From Paenibacillus sinensis (lineage in GTDB: Bacteria > Bacillota > Bacilli > Paenibacillales > Paenibacillaceae), in assembly GCF_019904155.1 (NCBI RefSeq), contig NZ_JAHCMB010000026.1, positions 1 to 64,000 of the forward strand: 64,000 nucleotides of DNA. The letters are read 5' to 3'. Positions 16,164-24,972 of the stretch are shown here, piece after piece (the first letter of the stretch is position 1; the number at the start of each line of letters is the position of its first letter). The position numbers and the translations under genes were made by a program. The notes below the pieces were generated by a model. The model worked only from the letters and a program-made list of their open reading frames with translations, did not search any database and was not told the origin of the DNA.

Positions 16164-17694
16164 ACGGAGCATTCTCAACCTGGTCTTCGGCCTGGGAAGT
16201 CAAATCATCACGATTGTCCTCAGCATTTTTATCCCCAGACTGATCATGGTCAATTACGGGTCGGAGGCGAACGGTCTCGTCTCGTCGGTTGTCCAGATTA
16301 TCGCCTACCTGGCGCTTCTTGAGGCAGGCGTCGGCTCGGCTTCGCTTCAGGCACTGTACAAGCCGATTGCGCAGAGCGACCGGGGCGGCATTAATTCCAT
16401 TCTGTCCGCCACAGCCATGTATTACCGGAAGACCGGCTTCTACTACCTGATTTCCGTCATCGGCATCGCGGCGATCTACCCGTTCGCAGTCAAGTCGGAT
16501 CTCGCCGCATGGCAGGTCATGGCGATCGTGCTGTTCAACGGCCTCGGCGGGGCGATCAACTATTACTTCCAGGGCAAATTCAGAGTGTATCTGCTGGCGG
16601 AGGGCAAGAGCTATGTGGATACCTCCGTGGTGACAATAGGCAACATCATCAACAGTCTCGTGCGCATCATATTGCTGCTGCAGAGCGTGGACATCGTGCT
16701 CGTGCAGGCGTCGTTCTTCGCGGTGACGCTGCTGCAGATGGTGGTGTTCCACATCTATAAGAAGAAGCACTACCACTGGCTCGATTTCAACCAGAAGCCC
16801 AATCTGGAAGCGATCAACCAGAAGAATTTCGTGCTTGTCCACGAGCTGAGCTATATGATTTTCCGCAACACGGATGTGATTGTGCTGACCTTCTTCACCA
16901 ATCTGAAAATCGTCAGCGTGTACGTTATGTACAATATGGTGTTCACGATCATCGACAACATCGTCAACACCGTGAATACAAGCTTCCGGTTCGTGCTGGG
17001 GCAGAGCTATCATGAGGGCAAATCCAGGTTCATCAAGCTGTATGACGCCTATGAGCTGTACTTTATGGCGTTCGTCTTCTCGCTGCTGACCGTAACCTAT
17101 ATTCTGATTCTGCCGTTCATCACCCTGTACACGACGGGCGTCAACGATGTGGATTATGTTCTGTACTGGCTGCCGATCCTGTTCGTTGTCCAGAAGCTGC
17201 TGATCAATGCGCGCTCCTCTGCGAACAATGTGATCAATATCGCCGGCCATTTCAAAAATACGCTGGGCCGCTCGCTGCTCGAATCAGGCATCAATCTGGG
17301 CGCGTCGCTGATACTGGTGCAGTTCATGGGGCTCTACGGCGTGCTGCTCGGGACGGTGGCCGCGCTGCTCTACCGGTCCGCGGACATTATTCTATACGCC
17401 AACCGTAGACTTATGGAGCGCAGCCCGTGGAAGACGTTCCGCAGATGGCTGACCAATATCGCTGTGTTCGCCGGCATCGTGTATCTGTATCACTTCGTCG
17501 ATTATCAGTTTAATTCATACGTATCGATTATTCTGGGGGCAATCGTGCTCGGAGTGATCATCCTTCCGGTCTATCTCGCCGTGTCCTCCATTCTGGAACG
17601 CGAGGTATTCCTGTACGGGCTTGGTCTCTTCAAGGACATCGGCCTCAAGGTCAGAGCCAAATTCGTTCCCGGCAAGGTCAAAGTCAGCGGATAA
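16153..17694 (+). CDS. Polysaccharide flippase (Wzx/MATE-like)
   Basis: This 513-residue integral membrane protein has about 13-14 transmembrane helices over its whole length and the N-terminal pattern ILNLVFGLGSQIITIVLSIFIPRLIMVNYGSEANGL cut into helix 1 and the first loop. This is typical of lipid-linked oligosaccharide flippases of the polysaccharide_synt/MATE clan. It would move undecaprenyl-linked repeat units across the membrane. The start at 16153 follows AAGGAGGGG. It sits between a pyruvyl transferase and a GT2 glycosyltransferase, which supports surface-polysaccharide export. No polymerase or initiating transferase is encoded nearby, so the cassette is incomplete by itself. Confidence 0.83.
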   Translation: MKAKRSILNLVFGLGSQIITIVLSIFIPRLIMVNYGSEANGLVSSVVQIIAYLALLEAGVGSASLQALYKPIAQSDRGGINSILSATAMYYRKTGFYYLISVIGIAAIYPFAVKSDLAAWQVMAIVLFNGLGGAINYYFQGKFRVYLLAEGKSYVDTSVVTIGNIINSLVRIILLLQSVDIVLVQASFFAVTLLQMVVFHIYKKKHYHWLDFNQKPNLEAINQKNFVLVHELSYMIFRNTDVIVLTFFTNLKIVSVYVMYNMVFTIIDNIVNTVNTSFRFVLGQSYHEGKSRFIKLYDAYELYFMAFVFSLLTVTYILILPFITLYTTGVNDVDYVLYWLPILFVVQKLLINARSSANNVINIAGHFKNTLGRSLLESGINLGASLILVQFMGLYGVLLGTVAALLYRSADIILYANRRLMERSPWKTFRRWLTNIAVFAGIVYLYHFVDYQFNSYVSIILGAIVLGVIILPVYLAVSSILEREVFLYGLGLFKDIGLKVRAKFVPGKVKVSG

Positions 17695-17756
17695 AATGAG
17701 CGGCTGGCTTAGAGCCGGATTCGCAGTCGCAACATACGTCATCAGGAGGGGTAATT

Positions 17757-19067
17757 ATGGAGCAACGAGTGGAACGGATGCAGGCCTGCCGCCAATTCCT
17801 GACCGGCGCGGCACGCGAAGCCGGAGAGGCGGCGGGACAGCCGGGCAAGCGGGACTGGAACGCGCGGCTTCAAGCGCTGATCGGTGACGAGCAGTCCGGC
17901 GTGCAAGAAGAAATGACGGCTCTGGCGAAGGTCGTCGCCCGTCAGGCTGACGGCAGAGACGCTCCGGAGGTGCTCCGGTTCTATCTCGACCGGAGATTCG
18001 GGCTGGGGGAATCGGATGAAGCGCAGATCCTTGAGGGGCGGCTGGCCGATCTGAGGAGCAGCCTGACACCCGTTCCGGCGGACGGCGGTCTGCCGGACGG
18101 TGAGGCCGCTTCCAAGGTCAGCGTCATCATTACGACCTACAACCGCAAAGCCTTTCTGCGCCAGGCGATCGAGAGCATTCTGGCCCAGGATTATCCCCAT
18201 AAAGAGGTTACGGTCATCGACGACGCCTCCACTGACGGCACCGATGAGATGATGGAAGAGGCCTTCGGGGGAGAGAGCCGGGTCATCTATATGCGCAACA
18301 AGAGCAACCGCGGACCGGGAGCGAACCGGCTGGAGGCTTTTACCGCCCATGGAGACGGCGAATACATCCTGTTCCTGGATGATGACGATTATTTGATCGA
18401 CCCCGGTTATTTCAGCAGGGCGGTTGCTTTTCACAAGAGAGTGCCTGGCCTGAGCTTTGTAGCCGCCAACGTCTTTCTGGAATATTCGGCCAGCGGCCGC
18501 CTGCAGCTGCAGGAGATCGGCCTTGCCGAGGTGACCGACCGGCGTTCATATTTTCTCAATTTCGAGCGTCCGGGCTACGGGAAGCCGGCCTCGACTCTGA
18601 CGACGATCTTCCGGCGGGAAGCGCTGCTGGATATGGACATTTTTCAAATGAACATGGTCAATGACGCGTCGATTTATTTGCGCTCCTTGCTGGTGGGCGA
18701 CGCGGGCTTCATCGATTCGACGGCTGGCGTATACCGGATACACGGCAATAATATCACCTTCAATCTGACACGCGACTTCCTGGTGCGGAATCTCGAGGAG
18801 AAGCGCATGATCCGCAACCTGGCTGTCGACCGGTACAGCTACCGCAGCTCCGAAATGACCGGCTGGTTCAACAATACAGCATATGACACAATCGTTTATT
18901 ATTTGCGTAATTCCGCCAAGACGACGGATGATTATACGTATATGTACGCATGGACGCGCAGCAATTGTCCCGACATTTACGGCAAGATCAAGCAGGAATT
19001 CCGGGGCCGGCTCATGAAGAAGCAGATTCTCCGCTTTCCGCTTGTGCGCAAATTAATTGGAAGATAG
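17757..19067 (+). CDS. Family 2 glycosyltransferase with N-terminal extension
   Basis: This is a 436-residue protein. Residues about 120-330 form a GT-A domain: KVSVIITTYNRKAFLRQ, VIDDASTDGT, and the metal-binding cluster LFLDDDDYL (about 202-210). Residues 1-115 are an unusual charged, alanine-rich helical region with no recognised fold. The C-terminal 100 residues are helical and may bind acceptor or membrane. AGGAGGGG precedes the start, 62 bp after the flippase gene. The sugar specificity cannot be told. It is the last gene of the cassette, followed by two hairpins. Confidence 0.85.
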   Translation: MEQRVERMQACRQFLTGAAREAGEAAGQPGKRDWNARLQALIGDEQSGVQEEMTALAKVVARQADGRDAPEVLRFYLDRRFGLGESDEAQILEGRLADLRSSLTPVPADGGLPDGEAASKVSVIITTYNRKAFLRQAIESILAQDYPHKEVTVIDDASTDGTDEMMEEAFGGESRVIYMRNKSNRGPGANRLEAFTAHGDGEYILFLDDDDYLIDPGYFSRAVAFHKRVPGLSFVAANVFLEYSASGRLQLQEIGLAEVTDRRSYFLNFERPGYGKPASTLTTIFRREALLDMDIFQMNMVNDASIYLRSLLVGDAGFIDSTAGVYRIHGNNITFNLTRDFLVRNLEEKRMIRNLAVDRYSYRSSEMTGWFNNTAYDTIVYYLRNSAKTTDDYTYMYAWTRSNCPDIYGKIKQEFRGRLMKKQILRFPLVRKLIGR

Positions 19068-19126
19068 GTCTAAGGAAAGACCTCTTAAGCGGACCCCCGA
19101 TCTGCCAGGTGCAGAGAAGGGGTCCG
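19066..19126 (+). terminator. Two hairpins after the polysaccharide cassette
   Basis: AGGTCT/AGACCT (19066-19083) and CGGACCCC/GGGGTCCG (19090-19126) form consecutive stems; the T tract is poor. They lie between the GT2 stop and the convergent ytrI gene. Confidence 0.5.
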
Positions 19127-19203
19127 TTGTGCTGAGAGGCTGGCCGTAATGATGAGCAACTTTATTCCGGAATCGGGAGCCGCTGATCCGCGGACCGAAT
19201 GCT

Positions 19204-19704
19204 TCACAGCCGGGTATGCGGCGCGATTTCCACCCAAATCTGCAGGACACCTTCCACGACGAGCATGGTGCGGATCTTGACGCTGTATTCTTTGTCACGC
19301 ACGATGTATATTTTACCGCTGAGCAGCAGGCGGGCCATCTTGCTGTCTTCGTCGATCTCATAGACGCTCCGTCCCCGCATCGGCTCAAGATCCGCGCTCA
19401 TGTTCCGGAGTATATCCTTGACGGTCGCGGAGTTGAGGCCGGAATTCTCTTTGGTTCCTGTACTTTCTGCCCGGATTCGGATTTCCTTGATTACGGATGA
19501 GCTGTCTTTGTACTTTTTCAGTGTCTGGATATCTTTCTCATACTGCTCTAATTGGTCGTGCAGATCCTGATTCTCCAGCCACAGCGTGTTGAAGCCGATA
19601 TGGTATACCGCATTGTACACTCCGCAGCCGATGACCATGCCGAGAACAAAGACCGCCGACAGCTGGGAGAAACGGCGGAACTGCCGGAAGGGCGGAACTC
19701 TCAT
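19204..19704 (-). CDS. ytrI: Sporulation membrane protein YtrI
   Basis: This 166-residue protein has one transmembrane segment (about 15-35), then a coiled-coil stretch (LENQDLHDQLEQYEKDIQTLKKYKD, split across about 43-67) and a C-terminal beta domain. Size, architecture and position immediately downstream of ytrH and divergent from dnaE match YtrI. YtrH and YtrI are sigma-E-dependent proteins needed for efficient sporulation in B. subtilis; their biochemical role is unknown. The gene starts 4 nt after the ytrH stop. Confidence 0.85.
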   Translation of the reverse strand: MRVPPFRQFRRFSQLSAVFVLGMVIGCGVYNAVYHIGFNTLWLENQDLHDQLEQYEKDIQTLKKYKDSSSVIKEIRIRAESTGTKENSGLNSATVKDILRNMSADLEPMRGRSVYEIDEDSKMARLLLSGKIYIVRDKEYSVKIRTMLVVEGVLQIWVEIAPHTRL

Positions 19705-19708
19705 GGCG

Positions 19709-20032
19709 CTACCCCCTGCCGCAAACCCATTTGACGAGCTCGCTGCCCATATGCGCTCCTAGGAAAGCGAAGACCAGATACAGAATCTGCTTGATCGCCG
19801 GCGACAGATTGCCCCCAAGCATATTGCTCTCGATGACCCGCATGGGGTCGATGGTTCCGCCGACAGCGGCGGCCAGCGCCCAGATTTTGATCCGGTCGGC
19901 CACATCAAGCATCGTAAGCGTCGGAGGCTGCAGCGACACGACGGCCCCGATGCCTCCCAGAATCGAACCGCCCACCACGATGCCGAAGGCGATGAAGAAA
20001 TCGAGGACGGCCTTGCTTAAGAAGATGTTCAT
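19709..20032 (-). CDS. ytrH: Sporulation membrane protein YtrH
   Basis: This 107-residue membrane protein has three hydrophobic segments, beginning MNIFLSKAVLDFFIAFGIV with a glycine-rich GGSILGGIGAV. It is close to B. subtilis YtrH (about 113 residues). The start at 20032 follows AAGGAGGAC and gives the conserved N-terminus, although an open frame extends further upstream. A sigma-E-type promoter lies 65 bp ahead. It forms a two-gene operon with ytrI, divergent from dnaE, an arrangement conserved in spore formers. Confidence 0.9.
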   Translation of the reverse strand: MNIFLSKAVLDFFIAFGIVVGGSILGGIGAVVSLQPPTLTMLDVADRIKIWALAAAVGGTIDPMRVIESNMLGGNLSPAIKQILYLVFAFLGAHMGSELVKWVCGRG

Positions 20033-20096
20033 AAAGTCCTCCTTGTCTGGGGACGCAGGTATCCCTATCCCACGCCTGTCCCGGTGCTCTTCCTTC

Positions 20097-20126
20097 ATTC
20101 TATGGGCCTTGGCCCCTTCAATATGA
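20097..20126 (-). promoter_or_regulatory. Sigma-E-type promoter of ytrH-ytrI
   Basis: On the minus strand TCATATT (20126-20120) and CATAGAAT (20104-20097) are separated by 15 bp. They match the sigma-E pattern KMATATT-N14/15-CATACANT at all but one conserved base. Expression in the mother cell agrees with known ytrHI regulation. Confidence 0.75.
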
Positions 20127-20168
20127 TAAAATGGAGTTATGGACTTTAACGAAAAAGGAAGTGGGATC

Positions 20169-23100
20169 ATGAGCCCTTTCGTGCATCTGCATGTGCACAG
20201 CGAATACAGTTTATTGGACGGAGCTGCGCGAATCGGCGATCTGGCTCGCCGGGCCGGCGAGTACGGGATGAAGGCGCTGGCGCTGACCGATCACGGCGTT
20301 ATGTACGGGGCGATCCCTTTCTATAAAGCATGCCGCGAGCACGGAATCAAGCCGATCATCGGCTGCGAGGTATATCTGACGGCGGGCTCCCGCCGGGAGC
20401 GGGGCAGCCGGAAGGACCAGCCGATATATCACCTGATTCTGCTGGCGAAGAATGAAGAGGGATATCGCAATCTGATGCGGCTTGTATCAATCGGACATCT
20501 GGAAGGCTATCACTATAAGCCGAGAATCGACATGGAAGCCCTTGCGGCCCATTCGGAAGGACTGATCTGCCTCAGCGCCTGCCTCGGCGGCGAAATTCCC
20601 CAGCATCTGCTTCACGGGCGGGATGCGGAGGCGAAGCAGGCAGCGCTCCGGTACAAGGAGATTTTCGGCGAGGACTTCTATCTGGAGCTTCAGGACCACG
20701 GCATTCCCGAGCAGAAGCGGGTCAATCCGAAGCTAATCGCGCTGGCCGAGGATACAGGCATTTCCCTGACGGTTACGAACGATGCGCATTATTTGACCCG
20801 GGAGGATGCGGAGGTTCAGGACGTGCTGATCTGCATTGGCACAGGCAAAACGGTGGACGATGAGGAACGCTTCCGCATCGGAACGGATCAGCTGTATCTA
20901 AAGAGCGCAGAGGAGATGGAGGCTCTGTTCCCGCATGTGCCCCAGGCCATCGAGAACACGGCCGCCATAGCGGACAAGTGCAATCTGGAGCTGGAGTTCG
21001 GGCGGCATATTCTCCCCGAGTTCTCGCCAATTCCGGAGGGGCTGGACGCAGCCGGCTACCTGAGACAGCTGTGCGAGGCGGGCCTTGAAGAGCGCTATGC
21101 GAATACACCCGACTGGGAGAACAGTGAGAAGAAAGCTGCCGCTGCCGAGCGGCTGGGGTATGAGCTCGGCGTTATCGAGAGCATGGGCTTCTCCGATTAC
21201 TTCCTGATTGTCTGGGATTTCATCGCCTTCTGCCGGCGGGAGGGTATCGCCACAGGCCCCGGAAGAGGCTCTTCGGCGGGCAGTCTCACGGCTTACTGTC
21301 TGCATATCACGGATGTTGACCCGCTGAAATACAACCTGCTCTTCGAGCGCTTTCTGAACCCGGAGCGGATTACGATGCCCGATATCGATATCGACTTCAG
21401 CGACGAGCGCCGGGACGAGGTGATATCCTATGTCTCCCGCAAATACGGCGAGGAGCATGTCGCGCAGATTATCACTTTCGGAACGCTGGCCGCCAGGGCC
21501 GCTGTCCGCGATGTGGGACGGGCGCTGAATCTGCCTTACGGCGAAGTCGACAAGGCTGCTAAGCTCATTCCGGGCACGCTCGGCATCAGCATCTCGCGGG
21601 CACTTGATACAAGCCCCGATCTTAAGGCGCTGTACGACGGGAACCCGCGGACCCGCGATCTTCTGCGGATGGCGATGAAGGTGGAGGGCATGCCCAGACA
21701 CGCTTCGACACATGCCGCAGGCGTTGTCATTTCACGCGGGCCGCTCACCGATGCCGTTCCGCTCCAGGAGGGGAGCGAAGGCACTTCGCTGACCCAATAT
21801 TCCATGGAGAATCTGGAGAGCGTCGGACTGCTGAAGATGGACTTCCTGGGTCTTCGGACACTGTCGATTATCGAGCGGACGATGAAGTGGACCCTCGAGA
21901 TGACCGGCAGCATGCCGGATTTCCGGACTATTCCGGACAATGACGAAGCGACCTACGCCATGCTGGGACATGGCGAGACGACCGGTGTGTTCCAGCTGGA
22001 GTCGGCGGGCATGCGCCGCGTGCTGAAGGAGCTCCGTCCGACCGTATTTGAAGACATTATCTCCGTGCTGGCGCTGTACCGGCCGGGACCAATGGAGTTT
22101 ATTCCCAAATATATTCAGAGCAAGCACGGGCTTACGGAAGTGGATTATCCCCATCCCGATCTCATCCCGATCCTGTCCGACACCTATGGCATCATTGTCT
22201 ACCAGGAGCAGATCATGCAGATCGCTTCGCTGATGGCGGGCTTCTCACTCGGAGAAGCGGACCTGCTGCGCCGTGCCGTGTCGAAGAAGAAACGGGAGAC
22301 ACTGGACCGCGAGCGGGCCCACTTCGTCCAGGGCAGCCTGAAGATGGGCTACAGGGAAGAGGACGCGAACGCGGTCTATGACATGATCGTCCGCTTCGCC
22401 GACTACGGCTTCCCGAGAGCTCATGCCGCCGCTTACGGCGTGCTGGCCTTCCAGACGGCCTATCTGAAGACCCATTACCCCGTCCAGTTCATGGCCTCCA
22501 TGCTGACGGCCGTCATGGGCGTCCACCGCAAGGTGGCGGAGTATGTGCTGGAATGCCGCCGGATGGGCATCGGTGTGCTGCCTCCCGATGTGAACGAGAG
22601 CGGCGTGCTCTTCACGCCGGTTCACGGAGAATCCGGCGGAGCCGGGCATATCCGGTTCGGCCTTGCCGCGATCAAGAATGTCGGTACTCTCGCCGTCGAC
22701 AGTATTCTGGAAGCAAGGCAGGAGCGGCCCTTTGACAGCCTGCTCGATTTCTGCCGCCGGGTGGACCTCCGGCTGTGCAACAAGCGGGTCGTCGAGTCGC
22801 TGATCCAGGCGGGCGCTTTCGACAGTCTACCCGGCCACAGGGCCCAGCTGCTAGCCATGCTGGACGAGACGACGGATGCCGCGGCCAAGTGGCGCAAGGA
22901 GCGGGAGGAGCTGCAAATCCAGTTGTTCGATGATCTCGTGGAGATGCCGAACTGGGATATCCGCTATCCCGATATTCCGAAGTTCACGGTTGGCCAGCAG
23001 CTGGAGCTGGAGCGCGAGCTGCTCGGCCTCTATCTGTCCGGCCATCCGCTGGACGACTACGAGCAGCTGCTGTCTGAGCCCGGCGTCCAGCGCCTGATGG

Positions 23101-23834
23101 ACCTGGACGAGGTGGAGGATGAGAGCCAGGCGGTGACCGCAGGCATGGTCGTCTCCGTCAAGGAAATTATGACAAAAGCCGGCAAGGCGATGGCTTTTGT
23201 CGAATGGGAGGACCAGATCGAGCGCTGCGAGGTTGTGATGTTCCCCGAGGTGTGGAAGCGGAGCCGCTCCTATGTCGAGAAGGGAGCGCTCCTCGCCCTG
23301 CGCGCGAAGGTGCAGCAGCAGGACGAGGGCTTCAAGCTGCTGGCCGACGAGATCGCGCCGCTGGCCCAGGACACGCTGCACGCCCTGCTGCAGCGGCGCG
23401 CAGCCCTCGGCTCCCGGCCGCAGAGCCGCGGCCAGGGCGGCCCCGCCGCCGGTGCGCCGCGCGCAGGCGCACCGGCGGGAGCCGGGCGGACGGGTGGGGC
23501 ATCGCCGTCCGCCGCAGGAGCCGTCCGCGCGGCAGCGCCGCGGACGGAGGCGCCGCAGGCCCGCGCGGAGGACGCGGGCCCGGCGGAGCCGGCGCGCGAT
23601 GCCGGGGGCCGGCGCGCCTTCATCAAGATTACGGCCGCCGCGGAGGACGGCGGCCTGCTGCAGCAGCTGCAGGAGCTGCTGCAGAGCGCGCCCGGCGGCG
23701 TGCCGACGCTGCTGTTCTATGAGCGCGGCCAGCGGCTGATCGCGCTCAATGACAGCTATCGGATCGAGCCGTCGCCTGAGCTTGCGGGCCGCATCGAAGC
23801 GCTGCTGGGGCCTGGCACGCTTCGAATGAAATGA
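20169..23834 (+). CDS. dnaE: DNA polymerase III subunit alpha (DnaE)
   Basis: This 1221-residue replicative polymerase is of the DnaE type, which extends RNA primers on the lagging strand in Firmicutes beside PolC. The PHP domain opens with HLHVHSEYSLLDG (residues about 5-17). The catalytic aspartates are in PDIDIDFSDERRDE (404-417), and the helix-hairpin-helix and OB-fold regions follow. It has no 3'-5' exonuclease domain. The start at 20169 follows AAGGAAGTG and matches the family N-terminus better than an ATG 30 nt earlier. Residues about 1077-1150 (23400-23615) are an Ala/Pro/Gly/Arg-rich low-complexity linker of extreme GC content, absent from typical DnaE proteins (about 1115 residues in B. 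subtilis). A compact C-terminal domain (FIKITAAAED onward) follows it. Confidence 0.95.
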   Translation: MSPFVHLHVHSEYSLLDGAARIGDLARRAGEYGMKALALTDHGVMYGAIPFYKACREHGIKPIIGCEVYLTAGSRRERGSRKDQPIYHLILLAKNEEGYRNLMRLVSIGHLEGYHYKPRIDMEALAAHSEGLICLSACLGGEIPQHLLHGRDAEAKQAALRYKEIFGEDFYLELQDHGIPEQKRVNPKLIALAEDTGISLTVTNDAHYLTREDAEVQDVLICIGTGKTVDDEERFRIGTDQLYLKSAEEMEALFPHVPQAIENTAAIADKCNLELEFGRHILPEFSPIPEGLDAAGYLRQLCEAGLEERYANTPDWENSEKKAAAAERLGYELGVIESMGFSDYFLIVWDFIAFCRREGIATGPGRGSSAGSLTAYCLHITDVDPLKYNLLFERFLNPERITMPDIDIDFSDERRDEVISYVSRKYGEEHVAQIITFGTLAARAAVRDVGRALNLPYGEVDKAAKLIPGTLGISISRALDTSPDLKALYDGNPRTRDLLRMAMKVEGMPRHASTHAAGVVISRGPLTDAVPLQEGSEGTSLTQYSMENLESVGLLKMDFLGLRTLSIIERTMKWTLEMTGSMPDFRTIPDNDEATYAMLGHGETTGVFQLESAGMRRVLKELRPTVFEDIISVLALYRPGPMEFIPKYIQSKHGLTEVDYPHPDLIPILSDTYGIIVYQEQIMQIASLMAGFSLGEADLLRRAVSKKKRETLDRERAHFVQGSLKMGYREEDANAVYDMIVRFADYGFPRAHAAAYGVLAFQTAYLKTHYPVQFMASMLTAVMGVHRKVAEYVLECRRMGIGVLPPDVNESGVLFTPVHGESGGAGHIRFGLAAIKNVGTLAVDSILEARQERPFDSLLDFCRRVDLRLCNKRVVESLIQAGAFDSLPGHRAQLLAMLDETTDAAAKWRKEREELQIQLFDDLVEMPNWDIRYPDIPKFTVGQQLELERELLGLYLSGHPLDDYEQLLSEPGVQRLMDLDEVEDESQAVTAGMVVSVKEIMTKAGKAMAFVEWEDQIERCEVVMFPEVWKRSRSYVEKGALLALRAKVQQQDEGFKLLADEIAPLAQDTLHALLQRRAALGSRPQSRGQGGPAAGAPRAGAPAGAGRTGGASPSAAGAVRAAAPRTEAPQARAEDAGPAEPARDAGGRRAFIKITAAAEDGGLLQQLQELLQSAPGGVPTLLFYERGQRLIALNDSYRIEPSPELAGRIEALLGPGTLRMK
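23400..23615 (+). other. GC-rich low-complexity segment inside dnaE
   Basis: About 215 bp of dnaE consist almost wholly of G and C (for example CGCGGAGGACGCGGGCCCGG) and encode a disordered Ala-Pro-Gly-Arg tract between the OB-fold and the last domain. Third codon positions are nearly all G or C. The flanking coding sequence is clearly less GC-rich. Confidence 0.85.
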
Positions 23835-23970
23835 GCTGTTTGCATAAATCCACAAAGCGACTTCCGACCATCAATTACCAAGAACGTTTCTCCCCTTTCC
23901 CGCATACATTTAGGAAACTACAGGCTTTACACGAAATACAAGACGGTTAGCGCAGAGCGCTTGACACGAA

Positions 23971-24027
23971 TCTTCGATTTCGCGGTAAACGCCTGGCGTC
24001 AATGGACGCCGTAAGGCGTTTATCCTT
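23971..24027 (-). repeat. 57-bp dispersed repeat, copy 2
   Basis: The reverse complement matches 14864-14920 at 50 of 57 positions without gaps. The core AAACGCC..GGCGTC..GACGCC..GGCGTTT folds into a hairpin. It ends 18 bp before the pgpA-like start codon, so it would be in the 5' leader of that mRNA. The rest of the 23835-24045 gap holds a small AGCGC/GCGCT dyad and no gene. Confidence 0.85.
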
Positions 24028-24045
24028 GCGGAAAGGGGTGTCGTT

Positions 24046-24552
24046 ATGTCTTATGAGTTGGCAGTGAGCATGCTGGAGCGCAGGGGCGTAACTATAGAGG
24101 CGATCTCCGGGATCGTGCATACGCTGCAGTCGGCTTACTATCCGGACCTGGCACTGGAGGAGTGTGAAGCAAGTGTAATAGCTGTTCTCGGCAAAAGAGA
24201 GGTGCAGTACACGCTTATGACGGGCATTGCCCTCGACGAGCTGGCGGAGAAGAAGCTGCTGCCCCAGCCTTTGCAGGCGATCATGGAGGCCGACGAATCG
24301 CTATATGGCGCCGACGAGACGCTGGCACTTGGTATTACGGGCGTGTACGGTATGATCGGACTGACGGGATTTGGTTATCTGGACAAAACGAAACCCGGTG
24401 TTATCGGAATGTTAAATGGCAGAGCGGATGCCGTCCATGTTTTTCTGGACGATCTCGTAGCAGGCATCGCCGCTGCGGCTTCGGCCCGGATTGCGCACCG
24501 GCATGAAGGAGCGAATGTATACATCGTTTCCCCGGACGCTGCCGGGTCTTGA
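24046..24552 (+). CDS. Phosphatidylglycerophosphatase A-like protein (YutG family)
   Basis: This 168-residue protein resembles the PgpA/YutG family, which removes phosphate from phosphatidylglycerophosphate to give phosphatidylglycerol. It starts MSYELAVSMLERRGVTIEAI and carries the family segment ALGITGVYGMIGLTGFGYLDKTKPG. The C-terminal FLDDLVAGIAAAASARIAHR resembles the DDLxAG motif that supplies acidic residues for catalysis. Length matches B. subtilis YutG (about 167). AAAGGGG precedes the start. It stands between dnaE and a small protein gene before accD. Confidence 0.8.
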   Translation: MSYELAVSMLERRGVTIEAISGIVHTLQSAYYPDLALEECEASVIAVLGKREVQYTLMTGIALDELAEKKLLPQPLQAIMEADESLYGADETLALGITGVYGMIGLTGFGYLDKTKPGVIGMLNGRADAVHVFLDDLVAGIAAAASARIAHRHEGANVYIVSPDAAGS

Positions 24553-24699
24553 GGATGAAGCATGGGACCGCATCACGGTCCCTGAAAGCGGCTGACTGCT
24601 TTCTCCTTTGTTGCAGGAAAAAAGAAAACTATGTTATCATGGTTCCATTATACGGGATACGGCTTTGGATTCGAGATGAGGGAGGCCTCGTTAAAGGAC

Positions 24700-24888
24700 A
24701 TGTGGACGGTTATTTACATCGCGCCTACCGCGAAAGTAGCGGATATGATTAAGAGCAAGCTAACGGAAGAGGGCTTCCTGGTGAAAAGTCGTCCCATCAA
24801 TATGTCCAAGCAGCAGTTCGAGATTCTGGTGCCTTCCCGCGAGCTTGAAGAAGTGCAGGAAGTGCTTAACCTGATTTTGCATCCCTAA
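24700..24888 (+). CDS. Small DUF2007-like protein upstream of accD
   Basis: This is a 62-residue protein of alpha/beta type: MWTVIYIAPTAKVADMIKSK, then LTEEGFLVKSRPI and a final ELEEVQEVLNLIL helix. The pattern resembles small ferredoxin-like DUF2007 (putative signal-transducing) proteins, but no function is known. The start at 24700 is the likeliest (AAAGGA close by, GGGAGG further up); an in-frame ATG at 24676 is the alternative. Position just ahead of accD suggests co-transcription, 84 bp apart. Confidence 0.6.
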   Translation: MWTVIYIAPTAKVADMIKSKLTEEGFLVKSRPINMSKQQFEILVPSRELEEVQEVLNLILHP

Positions 24889-24972
24889 ACCAGAGATTAC
24901 AGACATCATTAGAGCAGTCATGACAGCGTGAACGCTGCATAATGCAAAATAAACGGCTGAAGAGGTGCGCTC

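Noticed and set aside
22851..23855. 334-codon minus-strand frame opposite the end of dnaE
   Set aside because: The high GC of the dnaE linker removes stop codons in all frames; the translated product is low-complexity.
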